DNA of 64,000 nucleotides. Origin: an uncultured Lachnospiraceae bacterium. GTDB lineage: Bacteria; Bacillota; Clostridia; Lachnospirales; Lachnospiraceae. The notes beneath the pieces are model-generated. The model was not told the DNA's origin, did not search any database, and saw nothing but the letters and a program-made list of their open reading frames with translations. The stretch's first letter is position 1. Each line of letters opens with the position of its first letter. Shown here one piece after another: positions 32,723 to 39,643 of the stretch. The stretch lies in contig CAJTMW010000008.1 of NCBI GenBank assembly GCA_910577275.1, positions 62,658 through 126,657 on the forward strand. Reading direction: 5' to 3'. The translations under genes were made by a program, and so were the position numbers.

Positions 32723-34048
32723 ATGAAGATGAACTTTCATGATGAGATGAAACAGATGTTTTTACGTGTGGCAGCAGGGGAAGTGGAACCGAAAGAATGG
32801 AAAGCATGGTGGAACAGTCATAGACTTAAGCTGGAAGAATCCCTCAACCGGGGAGACAGAGGGCGGATGATGCCTGCTTTATGGGACGCCAACTATTATT
32901 GGATGGCGAAGACACAGAGCGGCGTTGCTTATTATTTTCACGCCCAGGGGCGTCCGGTAAAGGTTTCCGGCTATTATGAGGAGAAAATGCAGGAAGAGGA
33001 AGAGCGTGAAAGACAGAAAGCCATGGAAGGTTATCATAAGGATACAGCATCTGCCAGACGGCGGTGGGAGGAATATCTGGCGTGTCATCCCGCAGACACA
33101 ATCGATTTTGACTGGAAAAGCCTGCTGGGGACGCCGGCCGGGCAGAAACCGGCAAAGGAGTTTCCCTATAAAAATGCAAGGACATCGGAACAGTGGAAGG
33201 AGTGCGGAGAGGAACTGAAGCTTCGCCTGAAAGAAAACCTGCAGGCAAAGATTGCTCCTGTGGCAAAAGCATATGGAATGAAAAAGGCAGGCCCCAGGAC
33301 CTTTGTGCGGGAGAGCAACGGACTGGTATCCCGCATTCAGTTTATCGGCTATTTCAGGGGCGGCGGATACGAGGCGATAGTCTGTTATCTTTGCCCCATA
33401 TACGCCATACAGTACGGAATCTCAGGATTGCCGGGGCACATCTGCCAGGGGGAGAATTTCCAGAGGATGCAGAAGGACTGGGGAGTTATCCAGTATGGTA
33501 TGGAAGCTGTGGACGCTGCCATGGTGGAACGCATTAACAGAAAATTTGATGATATTCTGATATTTTTGGCGGATGGCGTGCTGCCGGAATGGCGGAGGAT
33601 AGACAGCCTGGAGACATATTTTGCGAAGGAACGCCTGGATTATCTGAAAGCCACCAAGACAGGCCCGAAGAATCCAAAGACGGGCAGACCTATGTGGAAC
33701 CTGGATACGGGAGGAAAGAAAGACCCATGGCAGGCGGATGATTATCTGTTTGGCGTATGGGATTTGCTGAACGGAAAAGAAACGGAAGGGTACGCGCGTC
33801 TGGAGGAATGCGTGAGACACAATTCCGATTATATGAAAGAACATCTGAAAGAGTTCCCGGGAGCCTTCAATGACCCGAGAGACGCCATGGCGGTGATGTA
33901 CCGCAACGCACAGCTGTTTCTTGGGACAAAGGATGTTCCCGACGCAGGGAAACGACGGGATAAGATTCAGGAGACTTATGAGGAAGTGTGCCGGTTTATG
34001 CGGTATTATCACGGGGTGGCAAAAAAGACGGGAAGGAATCTGGAATAG
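32723..34048 (+). CDS. Unrecognised protein, first of the DUF4132/SUKH trio
   Basis: I do not recognise this 441-residue protein as a whole. It is soluble, without signal or membrane segments, rich in Trp/Lys/Glu. An N-terminal helical, charged region with a coiled stretch (EEKMQEEEERERQ, about 85-100) is followed by a segment (about 172-230: KAYGMKKAGPRTFVRES, then QFIGYFRGGGYEA) that reads like DUF4304-type proteins (G-F/M-x-K...F-x-R...). The C-terminal half is helical with a HEAT/TPR-like feel (DDYLFGVWDLLNGKETEGYARLEEC). AGGAGAGAG precedes the ATG. It is 10 bases upstream of the DUF4132 gene, so the two are coexpressed. Confidence 0.7.
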   Translation: MKMNFHDEMKQMFLRVAAGEVEPKEWKAWWNSHRLKLEESLNRGDRGRMMPALWDANYYWMAKTQSGVAYYFHAQGRPVKVSGYYEEKMQEEEERERQKAMEGYHKDTASARRRWEEYLACHPADTIDFDWKSLLGTPAGQKPAKEFPYKNARTSEQWKECGEELKLRLKENLQAKIAPVAKAYGMKKAGPRTFVRESNGLVSRIQFIGYFRGGGYEAIVCYLCPIYAIQYGISGLPGHICQGENFQRMQKDWGVIQYGMEAVDAAMVERINRKFDDILIFLADGVLPEWRRIDSLETYFAKERLDYLKATKTGPKNPKTGRPMWNLDTGGKKDPWQADDYLFGVWDLLNGKETEGYARLEECVRHNSDYMKEHLKEFPGAFNDPRDAMAVMYRNAQLFLGTKDVPDAGKRRDKIQETYEEVCRFMRYYHGVAKKTGRNLE

Positions 34049-34058
34049 GTGAAATGTG

Positions 34059-35591
34059 ATGATGGAAGAGAAAAAAGTACAGCTTGACAAGGTATGTAGG
34101 GCATTCCAAAACCCGGAATTAAGAGGATGGATACCCAGATATCTTCTGACAATACTGGAGCAGGGAGATGACATCGATGATACCCTGTCAAAAATGGAGC
34201 AGGTCATGCCTCAATACTGTGAGCCCCGCAAATTTGCAACAGAAGAGTTACGGAGCCTGGATGAGGGAAGCGAGAAACAGAATGATTGGAGGAGCCTGAT
34301 GGTTGAATTAAGCCCTGCCGTAAGAACCTTTTGGGAGGAACGATATAACAATTATATTAATCCCAACGGCAGATATCAGTCACTTCTGGGATTTGCCGAT
34401 ATGCGGGAAAGGTATATGGGAGTTTCCCATGAAAGCAGCGTACAGCTTTTGTACCGTATGGGATGGAAGCCCATGGATACCATGTGCGCTTATCTGCTGA
34501 GCATGACCACAAACCGTATGTACAGCCTGTCTCCTGATGCTGTAAAAGAAGCTGTCAGACTGGACCATGAGGCGGCCACCCGTCTTCTGGATAAAAAAGT
34601 GTTGGGAGAGGTCATCGTTCATCATCACTTTTCCTATCAAACGGAATGGCAGAAACTATGGATGGAATTTTTGTACCTGTTCTGCAAATTTGATGACCAG
34701 ACGTTTCTGCATATGCAACACAAGACGAAAAAGCTGAAACAGCAATGCCAGGTCATCTGTGAGCGGCTTTCTGAGCCGGATTATGAGCAGCTTGAACTGG
34801 AAAAAGTATTGAGAGCCTGTGCCTTGCTGCCGTCAAAGGAGGAAATAACGGCTCTTCTGGATAAGAAATTTGTGAAAAAGCAAAAGGCGGCTTTGCTAAA
34901 TGCATTTGTCTGTAATTATCAATGGAGTTATGCCGACTGGAAGGAAGTAAAGGATTATCAGAACAGCCGTACAATGATACAAAACCTGCTTTGGGGATAT
35001 TATGAAAATGGAGCGCTTCAAAATGCCTTTGCCCTGAAAGAAGACGGACAGATAACAGATGGAAATGGGGAGGCAGTTTCCGGCAGGATTTTCTCGGGGC
35101 AGGGGCGTATTGGGCTTGTGCATCCGGAGGAACTGACAGTCTCGGAAAGGGATATTTGGAAGAAATACGCAGGGAAAAAGAAATGGAAACAGCCATTTCC
35201 CCAGCTTAAGGTGCCTGTGTGTCAGGGGATGTATGACTTGGCAGCGTTCACCGGCATTCAGGTAACACAGCTTTTCATGATTACAGCGGCAGGCAAATGG
35301 GGACTGTATCAGGGGAGCAACAGGAACCGATATATGTCTTATCATATGGCAGACCTTCTTCACGGGTACGGTGCACAGCTTACCTTTGACGGTATCTGGA
35401 GAGGACCGGAATATGGGCCGGAGATTATCACGATAAACAAAGTGGTTTTTTATCGGTTTCGGCATTCCCTGCTATGGGATTATGTACCTGAAAGCCTGAC
35501 CTGTGCCCCGGAGGAACTGCCGGTACGCTTTGTGTCTACTGCAATGGCGGCTTTCCGGGGAATCATCGGAAAAGGTAAGAAGAAAGAATGA
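34059..35591 (+). CDS. DUF4132 domain protein, short form
   Basis: The 510-residue protein has a mainly helical N-terminal part (about 1-300) and then a DUF4132 (MolR-type) segment, recognised from GLVHPEEL (about 352-359) and KKWKQPFPQLKVPV (about 374-387), the H-P-x-E-L and Q-P-F-x-Q-L signatures of that family. Full-length MolR-like proteins are over 1000 residues; here only the C-terminal core is kept. No catalytic residues are established for this family. Triplet starts (GTG ATG ATG at 34056-34064) leave the exact start open by one or two codons; AGGTG favours 34059. Confidence 0.78.
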   Translation: MMEEKKVQLDKVCRAFQNPELRGWIPRYLLTILEQGDDIDDTLSKMEQVMPQYCEPRKFATEELRSLDEGSEKQNDWRSLMVELSPAVRTFWEERYNNYINPNGRYQSLLGFADMRERYMGVSHESSVQLLYRMGWKPMDTMCAYLLSMTTNRMYSLSPDAVKEAVRLDHEAATRLLDKKVLGEVIVHHHFSYQTEWQKLWMEFLYLFCKFDDQTFLHMQHKTKKLKQQCQVICERLSEPDYEQLELEKVLRACALLPSKEEITALLDKKFVKKQKAALLNAFVCNYQWSYADWKEVKDYQNSRTMIQNLLWGYYENGALQNAFALKEDGQITDGNGEAVSGRIFSGQGRIGLVHPEELTVSERDIWKKYAGKKKWKQPFPQLKVPVCQGMYDLAAFTGIQVTQLFMITAAGKWGLYQGSNRNRYMSYHMADLLHGYGAQLTFDGIWRGPEYGPEIITINKVVFYRFRHSLLWDYVPESLTCAPEELPVRFVSTAMAAFRGIIGKGKKKE

Positions 35592-35733
35592 AAGACCGTT
35601 TCAAGTGATTGGATATTATATATGCGAAATAAACGATACTCCTAAGTGACAACAGGGAATCGGCAGGCGTTCCTTGCCGTGTGGTAAGTATTTCTACAAT
35701 CGCAGAGTTTGACCGGCTGACAGGAGGCGGAAA

Positions 35734-37260
35734 ATGGGAAAGACAGGACAGCCCTCATGGGCAAAGCGTATCTTAAAACTGTTGGAGCAGGCAAAGGCGA
35801 AAGACCCGGACTTTGCGCGGTTTGGCGCTTACAGCCACAGGTATAAGCTGTCTCCGCCGGCGAGTGAGGAGACAATACAAAGATTTGAGGCGCAGGAGGG
35901 AATCCGGCTGCCGGAGGAATACAGGGATTTTCTGTTCTTTGTAGGAAATGGCGGTGCAGGCCCTTATTATGGACTTTATGGACTGGAGACGCTGGAAAAG
36001 GAACTCCATGATTCTCATGGTTCCCGCCTCTACCGCGTCTTAGAAGAACCGGTCATCTATCCGAAGATGAGCGATGAGGAATGGGGCCGGGCGGCCTATC
36101 TGAAGATGAGCGATGAGGAACGGCACCGGACGGTCTATCCGAAGGGCGCGCCGGGCAACAGCAGGCAAAAAGGGGAAGAGGTACATCCCTATGCGGGAGT
36201 TCTTCCCATTGGAAGCCAGGGCTGTACTCTTATGACAGGTCTTATGCTTGCAGGGCCATACCGGGGACAGGTGGTTTATTATGACGAGGATTTCTGCGGG
36301 CCGCCGTTTTTTGTGCGGGAAAAGGGATTTCTTGCGTGGTATGAACGGTGGCTTAGGGAGGTAATTGCAGGCTATAATGACGAGAAAGCCGGATTTGGGC
36401 TGAATCTGGACGGAAGCCCCGGCCAGTTGATGGAGCTGTATGAGCAGACAGAAAATCCGGAAGATAGAATCGAAATTGTTGACAGCTACTACAAATTTGA
36501 AACCTTGCCGGGAAAACAGAAAACGTATTTCAAAAAAGCCTGCGCCCGGGAATCCAATATGGAAGTGCGGATGAAGCTGATTAAAATGCTGGCTCGTTTC
36601 CATGTGCCGGGGATGACGAAGGAGCTTGAAAAGCTGTGGGAATACGGAGCTTATGCGGAAGCGGTTTCTGTCATTACCTATGAAGGCACCTGGGAGGTAA
36701 AGGAGGCGTGGTATGAAAGGGTATTTGAGATATTACCCAGACTCCGGGGAGAGGGCTTTAGGGATGCCTGCCATACCATCAGTGCCATGAAGGATTATCC
36801 CGATGTCCATGCGGGAAGGCTGCGGGAAGCTCTGACCCGGGAAGACCTGGACAGGAATGACAGGGCCGCGCTTTTCCACTGTATCCGAAAGCTGAAGGGA
36901 AAAGAAGAGGTGCTGGATTATTTTATGAATTATCTGTCCACAGAAGAAGAACCTGCTCTGCTGATATACGCCGTCTGGTGTACGGAGGGCGTGAAAAACC
37001 GGCAGCTGCAGGAACTTTATGTGGGGCTGATGGATAAATACAGAACCCATGAAAATACGAAATTCGACTATAAAGGCAGTCAGATGGTTTTAAGGGGCGG
37101 CGGCTGTATGGGAGCCGGCAGGCCGGAGGGACAGCTTGTAAGCAATCTGATGCGGCAGTTTGATTATTTTGGCCTGGATTACCGGGGAGGCTTTCAGCTT
37201 CTGATGGATGAGGGCAGGTGGAAAGAATGGAAACAGCAGAACGGATTTGGGGCCGGATAA
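35734..37260 (+). CDS. SUKH (SMI1/KNR4) domain protein with helical repeat C-terminus
   Basis: The 508-residue protein has an N-terminal SUKH domain (about 40-205), recognised from ASEETIQRFEAQEGIRLPEEYRDFL in pieces, GNGGAGPYYGLYGLE and the closing GFLAWYERWLREV. SUKH proteins act as immunity factors against polymorphic toxins and occur in large helical proteins of eukaryotes. The remaining 300 residues are alpha-helical repeats that look HEAT-like. Residues 109-134 are two 13-residue copies (YPKMSDEEWGRAA and YLKMSDEERHRTV). CAGGAGGCGG precedes the ATG. It is 142 bases behind the DUF4132 gene. The function is unknown. Confidence 0.8.
   Translation: MGKTGQPSWAKRILKLLEQAKAKDPDFARFGAYSHRYKLSPPASEETIQRFEAQEGIRLPEEYRDFLFFVGNGGAGPYYGLYGLETLEKELHDSHGSRLYRVLEEPVIYPKMSDEEWGRAAYLKMSDEERHRTVYPKGAPGNSRQKGEEVHPYAGVLPIGSQGCTLMTGLMLAGPYRGQVVYYDEDFCGPPFFVREKGFLAWYERWLREVIAGYNDEKAGFGLNLDGSPGQLMELYEQTENPEDRIEIVDSYYKFETLPGKQKTYFKKACARESNMEVRMKLIKMLARFHVPGMTKELEKLWEYGAYAEAVSVITYEGTWEVKEAWYERVFEILPRLRGEGFRDACHTISAMKDYPDVHAGRLREALTREDLDRNDRAALFHCIRKLKGKEEVLDYFMNYLSTEEEPALLIYAVWCTEGVKNRQLQELYVGLMDKYRTHENTKFDYKGSQMVLRGGGCMGAGRPEGQLVSNLMRQFDYFGLDYRGGFQLLMDEGRWKEWKQQNGFGAG
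36058..36135 (+). repeat. In-frame 39-bp tandem duplication in the SUKH gene
   Basis: Units 36058-36096 and 36097-36135 share the core GAAGATGAGCGATGAGGAA and differ at the ends. The start of a third partial unit (TATCCGAAG) follows at 36136. Confidence 0.9.
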
Positions 37261-37268
37261 AAATATAA

Positions 37269-37283
37269 GAACAAATGTTTGTT
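37269..37283 (+). promoter_or_regulatory. LexA-type SOS operator upstream of uvrBA
   Basis: GAACAAATGTTTGTT contains the perfect palindrome AACAAA-TG-TTTGTT (37270-37283) and fits the Firmicute GAAC-N4-GTTY LexA box. It lies about 30 bases before the extended -10 promoter of uvrB. Confidence 0.7.
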
Positions 37284-37309
37284 TTCTTCTGTACTTTTGA
37301 AAATGTATG

Positions 37310-37318
37310 TGGTATAAT
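37310..37318 (+). promoter_or_regulatory. Extended -10 promoter of uvrB
   Basis: TGgTATAAT (37310-37318). A second extended -10, TGgTATACT (37435-37443), lies close to the gene, giving two possible starts, the distal one next to the LexA box. Confidence 0.6.
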
Positions 37319-37330
37319 ACACTCGAAAAT

Positions 37331-37432
37331 TCAGCAGCTATGCGTCTGCCGCGCTGTGCATTCATCGATTTTTACGTTGCAATGTCAGGTGAAATCAAAT
37401 GTCTGCTGCACAGCCGCTTGATTTTCTGCTGA
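37331..37432 (+). other. Imperfect inverted repeat in the uvrB leader
   Basis: TCAGCAG (37331-37337) pairs with CTGCTGA (37426-37432), and GCGCTGTGCA (37351-37360) pairs with TGCACAGCCGC (37407-37417) with one bulged C. It lies between two TGGTATAMT-type promoters, so it is either leader RNA structure or a small palindromic element. Confidence 0.45.
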
Positions 37433-37506
37433 CATGGTATACTATAGAGCAGAGTCTGAGTTGAAAAAAGCAAATTTTTTTATTATGAATTTCGGAGGTA
37501 ATCCTT

Positions 37507-39552
37507 GTGCAAATTGAACAGAAACCGTTCATAGAACAAAAATCCTTCAAACTCCACAGCGAATACAAGCCCACCGGCGACCAGCCCCAGGCCATAGAAG
37601 CCCTGGTCAAAGGCTTCCGGGAAGGCAACCAGTTCCAGACCTTACTTGGCGTCACCGGTTCCGGCAAGACCTTCACCATGGCAAACGTCATCGCCGCCCT
37701 GAACAAGCCCACATTGGTTATAGCCCACAACAAAACTCTTGCAGGCCAGCTCTACGGCGAGTTCAAGGAATTTTTCCCGGAAAACGCGGTAGAATACTTT
37801 GTCTCCTACTACGACTACTACCAGCCGGAGGCCTACGTTCCGTCCTCCGATACCTATATTGCGAAGGATTCCTCCATCAACGACGAGATAGACAAGCTCC
37901 GTCTGTCCGCGACGGTTTCCCTTTCCGAGAGAAGGGACGTGGTGGTTGTTGCCAGCGTTTCCTGCATCTACGGATTGGGCAGCCCTGACGACTATCAGGG
38001 AATGGTGGTCTCTCTGCGCCCGGGCATGACCAAGGACAGGGACCAGGTGATTCACGAGCTGATTGATATTCAGTATGACAGAAACGATATGGATTTGGGA
38101 CGAGGCTGCTTCCGCGTCAGGGGCGATGTGCTGGAGATTTATCCCGGACAGGGCGGAGATTATCTGATACGTGTGGAATTTTTCGGGGATGAAATAGACA
38201 GAATAGCAGAGGTGGAGCCTTTGTCCGGCAAGGTGCATGCGACCCTTGAGCACATTGCAATTTTCCCCACCTCCCATTATGTGGTGCCTCAGGAGAAGAT
38301 CAACAGGGCATGTATAAATATAGAAGCGGAGCTGGAAGAAAGGGTCCGTTATTTTAAGAGCGAGGACAAGCTGCTGGAGGCTCAGCGGATTGCCGAGCGG
38401 ACGAATTTTGACATTGAGATGCTTCGGGAGACGGGATTTTGCTCGGGAATCGAGAATTATTCCAGGCACCTTGCGGGGATGCCGGCAGGCGCTATGCCCC
38501 ACACTCTGATGGACTTTTTCGGGGACGATTATCTGATTATCATAGACGAGTCCCATATGACGATTCCGCAGATTGGCGCCATGTATACGGGAGACCGCTC
38601 CCGGAAAACCACACTGGTTGACTATGGCTTCCGTCTGCCCTCCGCACTTGACAACCGGCCCCTTTGCTTTGCGGAGTTTGAGCAGCATATTGACCAGATG
38701 CTGTTTGTGTCGGCAACGCCTTCAAAGTATGAGCAGGAGCATGAGCTTTTTCGGACGGAGCAGGTGATTCGCCCTACAGGGCTTCTCGACCCGGAGATTT
38801 TTGTGCGTCCGGTGGAGGGGCAGATTGACGATTTGGTTTCGGAGATAAATAAGGAGACGGCAAAGCATAACAAGGTGCTGGTGACCACGCTGACGAAGCG
38901 GATGGCGGAAGACCTTACGGATTATATGAACGATGTGGGAATCCGGGTGAAGTATCTGCACTCGGATATCGATACTCTTGAGAGAGCGGAAATTATCAGG
39001 GATATGCGTCTGGATGTATTTGATGTGCTGGTGGGAATTAACCTGCTCAGGGAGGGACTGGATATCCCGGAAATCTCTCTGGTGGCAATATTGGACGCGG
39101 ACAAGGAAGGGTTCCTCCGTTCGGAGACTTCGCTGATTCAGACCATAGGACGGGCGGCGCGTAATGTGGACGGCCATGTTATTATGTATGCCGACCAGAT
39201 GACGGACTCTATGGCGGCGGCCATTGAGGAGACCGGAAGGCGGCGGGCCATTCAGCAGAAGTATAATGAGGAGCATCATATTACGCCTCAGAGCATCAGA
39301 AAGGCGGTTCGCGACCTTATCAGTATTTCCAAAGTCATCGCGAAGGAAGAACTCCGGTTTGAGAAAGACCCTGAGTCCATGAGCCGGAAGGAGCTGGAGA
39401 AGCTGGTTGCGGATATTGAAAAGCAGATGAAGAAGGCGGCGGCGGACCTTAACTTTGAGGCGGCGGCGGAGCTGCGCGACAAGATGGTGGAGCTGAAAAA
39501 GAAATTAAAGGCTCTGGAGGATGACGAGCGGAAAGAGGAATCAGGGAAGTAA
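37507..39552 (+). CDS. uvrB: UvrABC excision nuclease subunit B
   Basis: The 681-residue helicase-like protein carries Walker A GVTGSGKT (48-55), the damage-verifying beta-hairpin YYDYYQPEAYVP, DESH box, the family's GINLLREGLDIPE and QTIGRAARN, and the C-terminal UVR motif (LEKLVADIEKQMKKAAADLNF in parts) that contacts UvrC. It loads at lesions with UvrA and positions UvrC. GTG 37507 follows GGAGGT by 7 bases. The leader has a LexA box, so SOS induction is expected. The first 110 codons use C-ending synonyms (8 of 8 Tyr codons TAC), unlike the rest (16 of 17 TAT), an odd break. Confidence 0.98.
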   Translation: MQIEQKPFIEQKSFKLHSEYKPTGDQPQAIEALVKGFREGNQFQTLLGVTGSGKTFTMANVIAALNKPTLVIAHNKTLAGQLYGEFKEFFPENAVEYFVSYYDYYQPEAYVPSSDTYIAKDSSINDEIDKLRLSATVSLSERRDVVVVASVSCIYGLGSPDDYQGMVVSLRPGMTKDRDQVIHELIDIQYDRNDMDLGRGCFRVRGDVLEIYPGQGGDYLIRVEFFGDEIDRIAEVEPLSGKVHATLEHIAIFPTSHYVVPQEKINRACINIEAELEERVRYFKSEDKLLEAQRIAERTNFDIEMLRETGFCSGIENYSRHLAGMPAGAMPHTLMDFFGDDYLIIIDESHMTIPQIGAMYTGDRSRKTTLVDYGFRLPSALDNRPLCFAEFEQHIDQMLFVSATPSKYEQEHELFRTEQVIRPTGLLDPEIFVRPVEGQIDDLVSEINKETAKHNKVLVTTLTKRMAEDLTDYMNDVGIRVKYLHSDIDTLERAEIIRDMRLDVFDVLVGINLLREGLDIPEISLVAILDADKEGFLRSETSLIQTIGRAARNVDGHVIMYADQMTDSMAAAIEETGRRRAIQQKYNEEHHITPQSIRKAVRDLISISKVIAKEELRFEKDPESMSRKELEKLVADIEKQMKKAAADLNFEAAAELRDKMVELKKKLKALEDDERKEESGK

Positions 39553-39643
39553 AAGCTGACAAAAAGGAAATGTCTGCGATAATCCGGAAGAATTGTGGAA
39601 AGAGACGACGAAATAAACATTACGAAAGGCACGGTAAATTTCA

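Noticed and set aside
32723..37260. A toxin-antitoxin or polymorphic toxin locus
   Set aside because: SUKH suggests immunity, but no toxin-sized partner, secretion signal, RHS/filamentous repeats or nuclease motif is present nearby, so only an unspecific island claim is made.
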